64,000 nucleotides of DNA from JAFDVL01 sp964631865 (GTDB taxonomy: Bacteria; Acidobacteriota; Blastocatellia; RBC074), in NCBI GenBank assembly GCA_964631865.1, contig CAZWAK010000015.1, forward strand, positions 9,701 to 73,700, given 5' to 3'. Both the position numbers and the translations under genes were made by a program. How positions within the stretch are numbered: the stretch's first letter is position 1; the number at the start of each line of letters is the position of its first letter. Below, one piece after another: positions 1 to 8,215 of this stretch. The notes under the pieces were generated by a model, which was given only the letters and a program-made list of their open reading frames with translations, searched no databases and had not been told where the DNA came from.

Positions 1-995
1 TTGAACGCGACAAAATTCATCTTGAGGATGCGCCAGTTGTAATCAATCGCGAAGCCCAGGGCCGAGACGATGCCCGTGCGCTGAATGAACACGGATTCCT
101 GCTGAATTTCTACGCCGATGCCGAACAAATCGTTTTTGACCGCATCGTTCACCGTGATTTTGGCTGTCGCCGCCTGGCCGCCGCGCTCCAGATTCAGCGT
201 GACTTCTTTGCCTTTGCTATCCTTGATGGTCTCGAACATTTTGCTCATCGTTTGGAGCGGCTGTCCGTTGATGCCAGTGATGTGGTCTCTGGCTTGGAGA
301 CCGGCGCTGGCGGCAGCCGAGTCAGGTTTGACGTTGGCGACGAGAATTTGTTTCAGATACGGCTCAATGCCAATGCGTGCGCCCTGACCGCCGTCGGTTT
401 TGGGACGCACGACGACGTTCAGTTGCTGACCGTTGCGCTCAATCGTCATCGGAATGTCTTCGTCCGGGTGCATCATCACATCCACTTTGAAGTCATTGAA
501 GGCCGGGTCTTGAATGCCGTGCGAAACGAGGATGCGATCCATCGGTTGTAAGCCTGCTTTTTCGGCGGGCGAATCTTTGACGACGTGACCGATGATGATG
601 GGCTGCGAATTCTGCGCGCTTTCCTGAAAGCCAATCATAATTGCCACGAGCGGAATCAGGATCGCCGTAAAAATATTGAAGGCTGGCCCCGCAAGCGCGA
701 CCAAAAATCGCTTCCACTTCGCGTGCGAGAGAAATTCTTCGACCGAGCCTTCGCTCTTGCCTTGAATCATTTCCAAGTTCTCGCCGCGAAATTTGACATA
801 GCCGCCGAGCGGAATCGCGCTGATGCGAAAATCCGTCCCGCCCCAATTGAAGCCGAACAAGCGCGGCCCAAACCCGACCGAAAACACTTCGGCAGGAATG
901 CCCAGCACTTTGGCCACGATGAAATGCCCGAACTCGTGAATCGTCACCATCAATGCCAAGACAATTAAAAAAACGACAATGCCTGAAATAGTCAC
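1..995 (-). CDS. rseP: RIP metalloprotease RseP (site-2 protease), partial
   Basis: Membrane-embedded M50 zinc protease that cuts anti-sigma factors and leftover signal peptides within the membrane. Read on the minus strand from a GTG at 995 preceded by AAGGAGC. The zinc motif HEFGH is at residues 20-24 inside the first hydrophobic segment. A second hydrophobic stretch lies near residues 100-125, followed by two PDZ-like repeats, each with an 'SPAEKAGL' or 'SAAASAGL' type core. The frame stays open to the left edge, so the C-terminal membrane helices, including the second catalytic motif (NxxPxPxLDG in the family), are outside the window. Divergent from the hydrolase at 1145. The GTG start explains why it is easily missed in favour of antisense frames. 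Confidence 0.93.
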   Translation of the reverse strand, partial: MTISGIVVFLIVLALMVTIHEFGHFIVAKVLGIPAEVFSVGFGPRLFGFNWGGTDFRISAIPLGGYVKFRGENLEMIQGKSEGSVEEFLSHAKWKRFLVALAGPAFNIFTAILIPLVAIMIGFQESAQNSQPIIIGHVVKDSPAEKAGLQPMDRILVSHGIQDPAFNDFKVDVMMHPDEDIPMTIERNGQQLNVVVRPKTDGGQGARIGIEPYLKQILVANVKPDSAAASAGLQARDHITGINGQPLQTMSKMFETIKDSKGKEVTLNLERGGQAATAKITVNDAVKNDLFGIGVEIQQESVFIQRTGIVSALGFAIDYNWRILKMNFVAF

Positions 996-1144
996 GTAAC
1001 GCTCCTTAAAACTGCACCGCAACGAAAATTCGATTGCGGCAGACCGCTGTCGCTGCAAAAATACGCTCGCAACCAAAAGACGCTCAGCGACGAATGCGTG
1101 CCAGTGTAGGCCAGCGGCGAAGAGAGTGTCAAACTGCAAATATT

Positions 1145-1912
1145 ATGTCCACGTTCACCGAATTCTTTCACCCGCATCAACAAGCCGCGCGCGTCCCATT
1201 GTGGCGCGAAGTCGGACTCCTGGCCGAATTATGGCAACTCAAAACTTCGCCCGTGTTGACAGGCCAAAATATTCCGCCCGGCAACGGCGCGGCAGTCGTC
1301 ACGATCCCCGGTTTTATGTGCAGCGATTTGTACACGAGCCGCCTGACAAGTTGGTTGCAGCAGGTCGGCTATCGCGCGTATCCGTCAGGACTTGCACGCA
1401 ACAACGATTGCCTTGAAAAAGTGCTCCATCAAGTGCTGGCGACGATTGAACGTGCGGCGGCAGAAACGAACGGCCCTGTCCATTTGATCGGGCATAGCCT
1501 GGGCGGCGTGCTGGCGCGCATCGCGGCGGTGCAGCGGCCTGAGCGAATTGCTTCCGTGCTGACTTTAGCCTCGCCGTTTCGCGGCATCCGAGCGCATTGG
1601 TATATCTTGTGGCTGGGGCAGCGCGTGCGCCAGCGCGTGCAAAACGCAGCCGCCCCGCACTGCTTCACGGGCTTTTGCGCTTGTCCTGCTGTGACCACGT
1701 TGCACCAGGATCTGCCCGCTGCGATCCCGAGTTGCGCGGTGTACACCCGAACCGACGGCATCGTGGATTGGCGCGCGTGCATCCACGACGATCCTCGGTC
1801 TAATGCCGAAGTGTCGGGCACGCATGTTGGTTTGGTCTTCAACCCGCAAGTCTACCAGTTGATTGGACAGTGGTTGGCGACCAGTCAGCGTAATCGTGCG
1901 ATGGCGGCTTGA
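1145..1912 (+). CDS. Alpha/beta hydrolase, lipase/esterase-like
   Basis: A 255-residue alpha/beta hydrolase. The nucleophile elbow GHSLGG puts the catalytic Ser at residue 118. An acid candidate lies in the C-terminal motif 'RTDGIVDW' and the histidine in 'GTHVGL', so the triad order is right. The oxyanion region 'IPGFMCS' precedes the elbow. It resembles the PGAP1/triacylglycerol lipase-like branch; the substrate cannot be told. No signal peptide is evident, so it may be cytoplasmic. The frame is open upstream to 1034, but the ATG at 1145 begins the conserved-looking region and lies far enough from the divergent rseP start. The next gene follows after 13 bases. Confidence 0.8.
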   Translation: MSTFTEFFHPHQQAARVPLWREVGLLAELWQLKTSPVLTGQNIPPGNGAAVVTIPGFMCSDLYTSRLTSWLQQVGYRAYPSGLARNNDCLEKVLHQVLATIERAAAETNGPVHLIGHSLGGVLARIAAVQRPERIASVLTLASPFRGIRAHWYILWLGQRVRQRVQNAAAPHCFTGFCACPAVTTLHQDLPAAIPSCAVYTRTDGIVDWRACIHDDPRSNAEVSGTHVGLVFNPQVYQLIGQWLATSQRNRAMAA

Positions 1913-1925
1913 CGCTCTACAAATT

Positions 1926-2930
1926 ATGGTTGTGACGCGACGAATCATTTGGTTGTGTTTTGTGTTGATGTTGGCCTCGCCTTCGTGGGCGCAACCCGCT
2001 TCGCTTGCGCCTGCCACACCGCCCAAGTCTGAAGCCCCCATCAAAGCTCCGCTGAAAATTCCGGTTTGGGTGGAAACGGAGCAAGGCGTGTTTTGGGAAG
2101 ACGGCAAACGGCAATCTTTCAAAGTCTTCCTCGAAGACAAAGAAGTCGTCGTCAAAAGTTTTCAGCATCCGAAAAGCAGCACAGTGCTGTTGGTCGTCTT
2201 CGATACGGTCGCCGACTTAACCCGTGTGGATGAAGCCCGCAACGCCTTGCAAGACGCGATCAAAGGTCTCGGTGAGCAATACTGGATCGGCTTGCTCAAA
2301 GCGCAGGACGGCTTGTCGGTGTTGCAAGAGCCGACTGCGAATCGCGCCGTGCTCAGCGAAAAAATTCAAAGCATTCCTGTCAACGGCAAAGCGGGTTTGC
2401 TCGACACGCTCGAACCTGTTTCGCAACTCGCGACTGCAATGTTGCAAAAAGCCGCCGTGCGCTTGTCTGTGCTTTACATCACCGACAGCGGCATCGCCAA
2501 TTACCGCGCCGATTATTTGAACCCGGTCATCAATTCGAGCGATTCAGGCGACCTGAGCCGCCGCTTTTCGGATCGCGCCATTCAAGAGCGCCTGAGTCGT
2601 CTGTCCGAATCGCTGAGCCAGTTCACTGTACCCATCTTCGTTTTGCATTTGGAATATCGCGGCGACAGCTTGAATCTGGCCTATCAAAGTGGCCTCGAAC
2701 GCCTCGCCGCTGAATCGGGCGGCGCGGCGGTGTTGTGTCGCACAACGGATGAAATTCGCCCCGCTTTGACCAGCCTCCTCAATCGGATTCGCGCGGGTTA
2801 TCTCGTGACCGTTGAGCCACCCAACACGAAGCGCCAGGCGCTGAAAGTCCGCATTGCCGCGCAGGACGCCGCTGGTCAAAACCTCGACCGCGTCACGCAT
2901 CCCAATTCGTTGACGATCAAGAAGAAGTAG
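1926..2930 (+). CDS. VWFA-related (TIGR03436-type) secreted protein
   Basis: A 334-residue protein starting with a Sec signal peptide (about residues 1-23, ending near 'SWAQ'). After a proline-rich linker comes a von Willebrand factor A-like fold: the strand 'VLLVVFDTVADL' starts the domain, although the MIDAS DxSxS is only partly kept, and 'VLYITDSG' is a second core strand. The family TIGR03436 is largely acidobacterial and has no known function; export and protein binding are inferred from the fold. The frame is open upstream from 1863, but that stretch overlaps the previous gene, and the signal peptide begins at 1926. Confidence 0.75.
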   Translation: MVVTRRIIWLCFVLMLASPSWAQPASLAPATPPKSEAPIKAPLKIPVWVETEQGVFWEDGKRQSFKVFLEDKEVVVKSFQHPKSSTVLLVVFDTVADLTRVDEARNALQDAIKGLGEQYWIGLLKAQDGLSVLQEPTANRAVLSEKIQSIPVNGKAGLLDTLEPVSQLATAMLQKAAVRLSVLYITDSGIANYRADYLNPVINSSDSGDLSRRFSDRAIQERLSRLSESLSQFTVPIFVLHLEYRGDSLNLAYQSGLERLAAESGGAAVLCRTTDEIRPALTSLLNRIRAGYLVTVEPPNTKRQALKVRIAAQDAAGQNLDRVTHPNSLTIKKK

Positions 2931-2987
2931 CTTGACAGTCTCCTGCCCAGCATTTACCATCGCGCTTTGTTTTTGCAGCCAGCGGCG

Positions 2988-3521
2988 ATGACTAAGAGCG
3001 TAGGCACAACCAAACGAACCGCTAAATCATCCCGCGCGCTCCTTGAAAAATTGCCTGCAAATCCGCCAGAAAGTCTAAAAGACGAATTCTGGATGAACTT
3101 CGCATTGGCCGAAGCGCGGCAGGCTGTGCGAGTTGACGAAGTGCCGATTGGCGCGGTGATTGTGCTCGACAACGAAATCATCGGGCGCGGTCACAATCAA
3201 CCGATGCGCCGTTGTGATCCAACCGCACATGCCGAAATCCTTGCGCTGCGCGAGGCTGCAAAGCACATTGAAAACTATCGCCTGACCGAGGCGACGATGT
3301 ATGTCACGATTGAGCCGTGCGCGATGTGCGCTGGGGCAATCGTCAACGCGCGCATCAAACGGTTGGTTTATGGCGCGACAGAGCCGCGACAGGGTGCGGT
3401 AAATTCCGTCTTTCAGATTTGTACGAACAGTTCTTTGAATCATCAAGTCGAAGTTACAGCAGGCGTCCAAGAAGAAGACTGCAAAGCGTTAATGCAGGCG
3501 TTCTTCAAAATGCGCCGCTAA
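2988..3521 (+). CDS. tadA: tRNA-specific adenosine deaminase TadA
   Basis: Converts A34 to inosine in tRNA-Arg(ACG). The cytidine/deoxycytidylate deaminase-type zinc site is complete: HAE at residues 81-83, with the Glu as proton shuttle, and PCAMC with Cys111 and Cys114. A TadA-like 'DEFWMNFALAEA' helix precedes the core. The N-terminal 35 or so residues are an extra basic extension. A TTG at 2967 would add seven residues, and the ATG at 3093 would leave too short an N-terminus, so 2988 is preferred; no clear ribosome binding site decides it. It lies directly upstream of two serine tRNAs, but that need not be functional. Confidence 0.9.
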   Translation: MTKSVGTTKRTAKSSRALLEKLPANPPESLKDEFWMNFALAEARQAVRVDEVPIGAVIVLDNEIIGRGHNQPMRRCDPTAHAEILALREAAKHIENYRLTEATMYVTIEPCAMCAGAIVNARIKRLVYGATEPRQGAVNSVFQICTNSSLNHQVEVTAGVQEEDCKALMQAFFKMRR

Positions 3522-3528
3522 ACAATTC

Positions 3529-3622
<94 letters not shown>

Positions 3623-3631
3623 CCGATTTCA

Positions 3632-3668
3632 ATCTCAAATCTCCAATTTCAAAGCTGAGATTTGAGAT
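3632..3668. repeat. Inverted repeat between the two tRNA-Ser genes
   Basis: ATCTCAAATCTC (3632-3643) and its exact complement GAGATTTGAGAT (3657-3668) are separated by 13 bases. The nine-base word ATTTGAGAT recurs on both strands in the next two gaps (3768-3797, 3923-3945). Confidence 0.8.
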
Positions 3669-3670
3669 CG

Positions 3671-3758
<88 letters not shown>

Positions 3759-3766
3759 GTTTCTGT

Positions 3767-3798
3767 AATCTCAAATCTGAAATTTCCAATTTGAGATT
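3767..3798. repeat. Inverted repeat between tRNA-Ser and SRP RNA
   Basis: AATCTCAAAT (3767-3776) and ATTTGAGATT (3789-3798) are exact complements with a 12-base spacer. The same word flanks the other RNA genes here. No T-run follows, so it is not a standard terminator. Confidence 0.75.
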
Positions 3799-3803
3799 CT
3801 TAT

Positions 3804-3904
3804 CAGGCTCCGGCCTTGTGCAATCTTGAGCGCATGAACCCCGCCAGGATCGGAAGATAGCAACGGTAGTGATGCTCGGATGTGCCGCAGGCCACCGGAG
3901 CCTG
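3804..3904 (+). ncRNA. ffs: Signal recognition particle RNA, small bacterial type
   Basis: The scaffold of SRP that binds Ffh for co-translational membrane targeting. The hallmark helix 8 is present: ATGAACC near 3834, CCAGGATCGGAAGATAGCA in the 3844-3862 region with the GGAA tetraloop, and the return strand. The ends CAGGCTCCGG (3804-3813) and CCGGAGCCTG (3895-3904) are exact complements and set the boundaries at about 100 nt, the short 4.5S-like form. Confidence 0.92.
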
Positions 3905-3922
3905 GCCTTCTTTCAATTTCAA

Positions 3923-3945
3923 ATTTGAGATGTCAGATTTGAGAT
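3923..3945. repeat. Direct repeat of ATTTGAGAT after SRP RNA
   Basis: The word ATTTGAGAT occurs at 3923-3931 and 3937-3945, in a stretch that also contains CAATTTCAAATTTG. It is the third gap in a row carrying this word. Confidence 0.65.
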
Positions 3946-3967
3946 GAATTACGATCCATACCCAACG

Positions 3968-3999
3968 AAAAAAGCCACCGCGATTCCGAGGTGGCTTTT
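3968..3999 (-). terminator. Rho-independent terminator, probably bidirectional
   Basis: AAAAAAGCCACC (3968-3979), a ten-base loop, and GGTGGCTTTT (3990-3999). On the minus strand this gives a GC-rich stem followed by a T6 run, placed just after the small minus-strand gene at 4027-4299. The plus strand has four T residues, so it may also stop reads from the RNA genes. Confidence 0.8.
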
Positions 4000-4026
4000 G
4001 TTATTTGCCGAGAAGCTGGGGCCAAA

Positions 4027-4299
4027 CTATTTTTTCTTTTTGGCCGTGCCCTTCGCTTTGGCTTCAGCCCAGCGTTTTTGCTGTGCTTCGCGAATCTTTT
4101 GTTTGGCTTCTTCCGACATCGGTCGTTTCTTTTTGCGGGGCTTCGCTGGGGCAGCCGCTTTCGTCGTTTTGCTGCCGCCGACGATGGAAGCCAACTGATT
4201 GCGTTTTGCCTGTAATTGCGCAATCTGCGCATCTATTGCTGCCACCGCTTTGGTGATATGTTCGTTCGGATCGAAGGTTTCGGTTTTACCTCGTGGCAT
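4027..4299 (-). CDS. Small lysine-rich protein, hypothetical
   Basis: A 90-residue, strongly basic protein preceded by AAGGAGAAT, an excellent ribosome binding site. Residues 15-45 look like a short coiled coil ('AIDAQIAQLQAKRNQLASIV'); then comes an Ala/Pro/Lys linker like histone H1 tails, then 'MSEEAKQKIREAQQKRWAEAKA', similar to the NUMOD/histone-like short DNA-binding helices seen in many small bacterial proteins, ending in KKKK. Nucleic acid binding is an inference from composition. It has its own terminator (3968-3999) and is divergent from dnaX, so it is a stand-alone unit. Confidence 0.75.
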   Translation of the reverse strand: MPRGKTETFDPNEHITKAVAAIDAQIAQLQAKRNQLASIVGGSKTTKAAAPAKPRKKKRPMSEEAKQKIREAQQKRWAEAKAKGTAKKKK

Positions 4300-4322
4300 T
4301 TTATTCTCCTTAAAGATTTAAT

Positions 4323-4346
4323 AGTTTAGTAGGTGAAGACTAAACT
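4323..4346. promoter_or_regulatory. Inverted repeat in the divergent gap upstream of dnaX
   Basis: AGTTTAGT (4323-4330) and ACTAAACT (4339-4346) form a perfect 8-bp inverted repeat with an 8-base spacer, 24 bases upstream of the minus-strand small gene. It could be an operator or a hairpin; no function is shown. Confidence 0.35.
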
Positions 4347-4389
4347 TCGTTTCCATGTTGCGGCGGATTGTACTGGAAAGATTTTATTT

Positions 4390-4414
4390 TTTCTACAGGT
4401 AAGGAGTAGAAAAG
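4390..4414. promoter_or_regulatory. Second inverted repeat upstream of dnaX
   Basis: TTTTCTAC (4390-4397) and GTAGAAAA (4407-4414), exact complements around a 9-base spacer. The half-site TTTCTAC occurs again near 4460, 20-odd bases before the dnaX start. Confidence 0.3.
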
Positions 4415-4483
4415 TAATTTTTCCCAAAATGATTTATCCCTCGAAGTAATCCAAAATAGTTTCTACTGAAGAAAGCTGGAGTT

Positions 4484-6271
4484 ATGAGTTATCAGGTTAT
4501 CGCGCGCAAATATCGCCCTCAAACCTTTGCGGACTTAGCCGGGCAGGAACATATTTCCCGTACACTCAAGAATGCCATTGAAAATCAGCGCCTGCATCAC
4601 GCTTATTTATTTTCAGGTGTGCGCGGAACAGGGAAAACCACGACCGCACGCATTCTGGCGAAATGTCTGAATTGCCTCAAGGGAGTTACCAGCGAACCTT
4701 GTTTGCAATGCCCTTCGTGTACGGAAATTGCGGCGGGTAATGCGCTCGATGTAATCGAAATTGATGCTGCCTCCAATACCGGCGTAGATAACGTGCGGGA
4801 AGTGATCGTCAATAGTATCTCTATCGCGCCCGCGCGAGATCGGTACAAAGTCTTCATCATTGACGAAGTTCACATGCTCTCGAATCAAGCCTTCAATGCG
4901 CTGCTGAAAACATTAGAGGAGCCGCCCGCACACGTTGTGTTTCTGATGGCCACGACGGAACTGCATAAAGTTCCTGACACCATTCTATCGCGTTGCCAGC
5001 AGTTCGAGTTTCGGCAAATTCCCGTCGAGAAAATCTTTCAGCGATTGCGCGACATTGCGGACGCTGAGCAAGTCAAAATCAATAATGATGCGTTACGCGA
5101 AGTCGCGCGCGCAGGCAATGGCAGCCTACGCGATGCGCAATCTGCTTTGGATCAGGTTATTTCTTTCAGCGGGACAGAGATTACTGAACAAGACGTAATT
5201 CATTCGCTCGGTTTGGTAAGTGCGAAAATATTGGGAAAGACTATCGAAGCACTGGCTGAACAAAATACTGCTGACTTACTCAACGTCGTAGAAGAATTGG
5301 ATGCGAGCGGGCACGACCTGCGGTTCTTCACGCGCGAGTTGATGACTTACTTTCGGCACTTATTGGTTATCAAAGCGGGGCTTACTGACAGCGACGTTTT
5401 GGGCTTGGCTGAAACTGAAATTGCGAAGCTCAAACAGGTATCGCCGCAGTTCTCCGAAGAAGATTTGGTGCGCTTTTTCCACTTACTGACAGAGATCGAA
5501 AAGCAAATCAAAGATTCTCCTCAACCGCGCTTTCAGTTGGAAATCGGCTTAGTCAAACTCGCGCACGCGACGCGCCTGCGAACTTTGGACGAAGTTATCA
5601 AACGGCTCGAAGAATTAGCGAGTAACTTTGGCGGCGGAACTCTACCTAAGATGAATTCTGCGCCGCTTCCCGCGAAATCAACCACTCCTGCGCGCAGCAC
5701 TGCGCCGCCTGCCACTTCTCAGCGAACCGCGCCACGAATCGAAGAACCTGTTCCTTCCGTTGCCGCGAACTCGTTTGAGGAGCCGCCCGGCTTCAGTGAT
5801 TCGTTCGCACAAGATTCGTTGGCGGAACCAACCGTAGAAGCAATGCCGGAACCTGTTGCGCGCCCCGTCGCTGCCGCTGCGCCGTCATCGCCAGTTGCGG
5901 CGGGGCGTGAAATTGGGGCCATCAAGATGGAGTTGGAAAAGCGCCGCAAACCGCTGATTGTAATGGCGCTGGAAGAAGCGCGCGTCGAGTACCACAACGG
6001 CAAACTTACGGCAACTTTTGCCAGCGAAAATACGTTTTCCAAACGACTGAAAGAAAGCTCGGATTTATTCCGCGAGATCGGCGAACAGTTGCTCGGACAG
6101 CCCTTGCGCGTGGAAGTCAGACTCAATGGGGAAGCGGTTGCGATGCCCGCGCAGGAACCCCAACAAGCGCGCGAAACGTTGCTGGAAAGCGTCCAAAACA
6201 ATCCGGCGGTGAAGTTGTTGTTGGAAACTTTTCGTGGCGAAATTGTAGATGTGCGGGAATTGCGGTCTTGA
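4484..6271 (+). CDS. dnaX: DNA polymerase III subunit gamma/tau
   Basis: Clamp-loader ATPase of the replicative polymerase. The 595-residue protein starts with the family's 'YQVIARKYRPQTF' block. Walker A GVRGTGKT is at residues 45-52, the four zinc-binding cysteines are C64, C73, C76 and C79, Walker B is IIDEVHML near residue 125 and the sensor 'SRCQ' follows. After the three AAA+ domains a Pro/Ala/Ser-rich linker (about 390-470) leads to a short C-terminal tau-like domain. I see no A-rich slippery site that would clearly make a separate gamma product. The downstream order dnaX-ybaB-recR is a classic conserved cluster. Confidence 0.97.
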   Translation: MSYQVIARKYRPQTFADLAGQEHISRTLKNAIENQRLHHAYLFSGVRGTGKTTTARILAKCLNCLKGVTSEPCLQCPSCTEIAAGNALDVIEIDAASNTGVDNVREVIVNSISIAPARDRYKVFIIDEVHMLSNQAFNALLKTLEEPPAHVVFLMATTELHKVPDTILSRCQQFEFRQIPVEKIFQRLRDIADAEQVKINNDALREVARAGNGSLRDAQSALDQVISFSGTEITEQDVIHSLGLVSAKILGKTIEALAEQNTADLLNVVEELDASGHDLRFFTRELMTYFRHLLVIKAGLTDSDVLGLAETEIAKLKQVSPQFSEEDLVRFFHLLTEIEKQIKDSPQPRFQLEIGLVKLAHATRLRTLDEVIKRLEELASNFGGGTLPKMNSAPLPAKSTTPARSTAPPATSQRTAPRIEEPVPSVAANSFEEPPGFSDSFAQDSLAEPTVEAMPEPVARPVAAAAPSSPVAAGREIGAIKMELEKRRKPLIVMALEEARVEYHNGKLTATFASENTFSKRLKESSDLFREIGEQLLGQPLRVEVRLNGEAVAMPAQEPQQARETLLESVQNNPAVKLLLETFRGEIVDVRELRS

Positions 6272-6272
6272 G

Positions 6273-6344
6273 AGTCTGAGGAGTCTGGAGAGTCTGGAGA
6301 GTCAAAAGAATCATTGCCGTCAGCGACTCAAGACTCCTTAGACT
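6273..6344. repeat. GAGTCT-word repeat with inverted copy between dnaX and ybaB
   Basis: AGTCTGAGGAGTCT (6273-6286) is followed by two more GAGTCTGGA-like units, and is matched by AGACTCCTTAGACT (6331-6344), its complement with one mismatch. No T-run, so it is unlikely to be a terminator. Confidence 0.6.
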
Positions 6345-6416
6345 TTGATGTGCTATGATGCGGCTTCGCCCCACGAGCTTTATTCACCACTAACTATTTT
6401 TCAGAGGAGTAATACT

Positions 6417-6728
6417 ATGAGATTTCCTGGCGGGAATGACATGCGGCAGATGATGAAACAAGCGCAGAAGATGCAAGAAACGATGACGAAAGAACTGGAA
6501 GCGATGCGCGTGGATGCCTCAGCCGGCGGCGGGATGGTCAAATGCGAAATGACCGGAACGAAGGAGTTGACCTCCATCAAAATCGAACCCGAAGCCGTGA
6601 ACGACATCGAGATGCTGCAAGACTTGATTGTCGCGGCCATCAACGAAGCCAATCGCAAAGTCGAAGAAGCGATGCAAGGCAAACTGGGCGGCATGCTCGG
6701 CGGCTTGAAGATTCCGGGCTTGATGTAA
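6417..6728 (+). CDS. ybaB: YbaB/EbfC family nucleoid-associated protein
   Basis: A small dimeric DNA-binding protein, 103 residues. The N-terminal amphipathic helix 'MRQMMKQAQKMQETM', the strand 'AGGGMVKCEMTGTKEL' and 'NEANRKVEEAMQGKLGGM' near the end are the family signature. The start is the ATG at 6417, with GAGGAGT seven bases upstream; longer upstream reading is not needed. It sits between dnaX and recR, the usual place, where it is often translated with recR. Confidence 0.94.
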   Translation: MRFPGGNDMRQMMKQAQKMQETMTKELEAMRVDASAGGGMVKCEMTGTKELTSIKIEPEAVNDIEMLQDLIVAAINEANRKVEEAMQGKLGGMLGGLKIPGLM

Positions 6729-6732
6729 GATC

Positions 6733-6793
6733 AGTTTCGCGTTTCGCGTTTTGTGTTTCGTGGCAAACGCGCGAAACTGGAAAGCGCGAAACT
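6733..6793. repeat. CGCGAAACT-word repeat between ybaB and recR
   Basis: AGTTTCGCG (6733-6741) is complementary to CGCGAAACT at 6770-6778 and again at 6785-6793. The gap consists mostly of such words. Confidence 0.55.
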
Positions 6794-6807
6794 CGAAACT
6801 AAAACCT

Positions 6808-7422
6808 ATGCTTGATTACGCTGAACCTGTTACCAAATTGATTGATGAATTCAAACGCTTGCCCGGCGTCGGGTACAAATCTGCGCAACGGCTCGCGTTT
6901 CACATGCTCAAAGCCACGCCGGAAGAAGCTGACCGCTTGATCGAAGCCATCCGCGAAGTCAAAGAGAAGATCACGTTTTGCTCGATTTGCAATAATCTGA
7001 CGGACACCGATCCGTGCCGGTACTGCGACAATCCGACGCGCGATCAAACGACCATTTGTGTGGTCGAAGAGCCGTATAACCTCGTCGCGATTGAAAAGAC
7101 GCGCGAGTATCACGGCCTCTATCACGTGTTGCACGGCGCGCTCTCGCCGATTCGCGGCATCGGCCCGGACGAATTGAAAATCCGCAGCCTGATCGAACGT
7201 CTGCGCCCGCGCGAAGACCAAGGGCCGGAAGTCGAAGAAGTGATTCTGGCGACGAACCCCAACACCGAAGGCGAGGCGACGGCGAATTACCTAAGCCGTT
7301 TGCTGAAGCCGCTCGGCGTCAAGGTCACGCGCATCGGTATGGGCTTGCCGGTCGGCAGCGATTTGGAATATGCCGACGAAGTGACGATGCACAAGGCGCT
7401 GACGAATCGTCACGAAATGTGA
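6808..7422 (+). CDS. recR: Recombination mediator protein RecR
   Basis: Works with RecO to load RecA on gapped DNA. 204 residues with an N-terminal helix-hairpin-helix ('LPGVGYKSAQRLAFHML'), a zinc finger C58-C61-C70-C73, and a Toprim domain ('VVEEPYNLVAIEKT', 'EVILATNPNTEGEATANYL'). The start is the ATG at 6808; upstream in-frame sequence is the repeat-rich gap. The stop overlaps the start region of the DUF721 gene, so the two are likely co-translated. Confidence 0.97.
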   Translation: MLDYAEPVTKLIDEFKRLPGVGYKSAQRLAFHMLKATPEEADRLIEAIREVKEKITFCSICNNLTDTDPCRYCDNPTRDQTTICVVEEPYNLVAIEKTREYHGLYHVLHGALSPIRGIGPDELKIRSLIERLRPREDQGPEVEEVILATNPNTEGEATANYLSRLLKPLGVKVTRIGMGLPVGSDLEYADEVTMHKALTNRHEM

Positions 7423-7886
7423 GTATGAACAGCCTGCTGAAAATGCTGCCTGCGATGATTCAGTTGTCTGGCGACAACGAAGAAGTGCGCGAGCAGGCCG
7501 TTTTTGCCGCCTGGAAAGCGACCACGAATTATCAACTCTCACAAGCGTGCGCGCCCTTTCGGCTCTATCGCAAAACGCTCGTCATTGCGACCAAAGACCT
7601 GACCTGGAAGACGCAAATGGAACGCGAGAGCGCGGGGCTGATCTTCAAGCTGAACTCCAAGCTCGGCGCACCGCTCGTGACCTTCATCGAATTCCGCGTA
7701 GACCCGCACCACGTCGCGCAAATGCGCCCGAAAGAGGCCGACGATTTCCACTTTCAGCACACCGACGAATTGGTCAATGAATTAGCGGCCAATGCCGCGA
7801 AGATTAAAGACGACGCACTGCGCGAAACGTTTTTGCGTGCGGCAGCACGTTGCTTAGAGCGAAAAGAAACAGGAACTCAAAGTTAG
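7419..7886 (+). CDS. DUF721 / DciA-like protein
   Basis: A 153-155 residue protein. Start is either the GTG at 7419, overlapping the recR stop by four bases, or the ATG at 7425. The core 'FAAWKATTNYQLSQACAPFRLYRKTLVIATKDLTWKTQM' carries the W and the 'L.V...S..W..QL' pattern of DUF721, the family of DciA, the helicase operator that helps load DnaB where DnaC/DnaI is absent. The C-terminal half is helical and charged, with a run of alanines. Genomic linkage to recR and dnaX fits a replication role. The DciA function is inferred from the family, and similarity is moderate. Confidence 0.65.
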   Translation: MSMNSLLKMLPAMIQLSGDNEEVREQAVFAAWKATTNYQLSQACAPFRLYRKTLVIATKDLTWKTQMERESAGLIFKLNSKLGAPLVTFIEFRVDPHHVAQMRPKEADDFHFQHTDELVNELAANAAKIKDDALRETFLRAAARCLERKETGTQS

Positions 7887-7888
7887 CT

Positions 7889-8191
7889 ATGCCCATCTCC
7901 AAAGAAGAAGTCACCAAAATCGCTACGCTCTCGAACCTCGCGCTAACGCCCGAAGAAACGGAATCGTTTTCGGTGCAACTCGCGGGCATCGTCGCCTACA
8001 TTGACCAGCTCAGCGAACTCGACACCGCGAACGTGAAAGCGTGGCAACAACGCAGCGCCGGCGATGCGACCGCTTCGTATGCGTCGCGCGAAGATCGTGT
8101 CGAGCCGAGCTTAGGCACAGACATTGCGCTGTCGAATGCGCCTGATCCTGACCTCGGCCATTTCGGTGTACCCAAAGTCATCGGCAGTTAG
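7889..8191 (+). CDS. gatC: Asp-tRNA(Asn)/Glu-tRNA(Gln) amidotransferase subunit GatC
   Basis: The small belt-like subunit that holds GatA and GatB together. 100 residues beginning 'MPISKEEVTKIATLSNLALTP', the standard GatC opening, with 'YIDQLSELDT' in the middle and 'VPKVIG' at the end. The start is the ATG at 7889, just after the DUF721 stop. gatA follows after 24 bases; gatB is not in the window. Confidence 0.95.
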   Translation: MPISKEEVTKIATLSNLALTPEETESFSVQLAGIVAYIDQLSELDTANVKAWQQRSAGDATASYASREDRVEPSLGTDIALSNAPDPDLGHFGVPKVIGS

Positions 8192-8215
8192 CCTTCATCC
8201 CCGACCCAACGTTTC

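Noticed and set aside
1034..1144. Longer N-terminus of the alpha/beta hydrolase
   Set aside because: The extra 37 residues are basic, low in structure and without a ribosome binding site; the conserved part starts at 1145.
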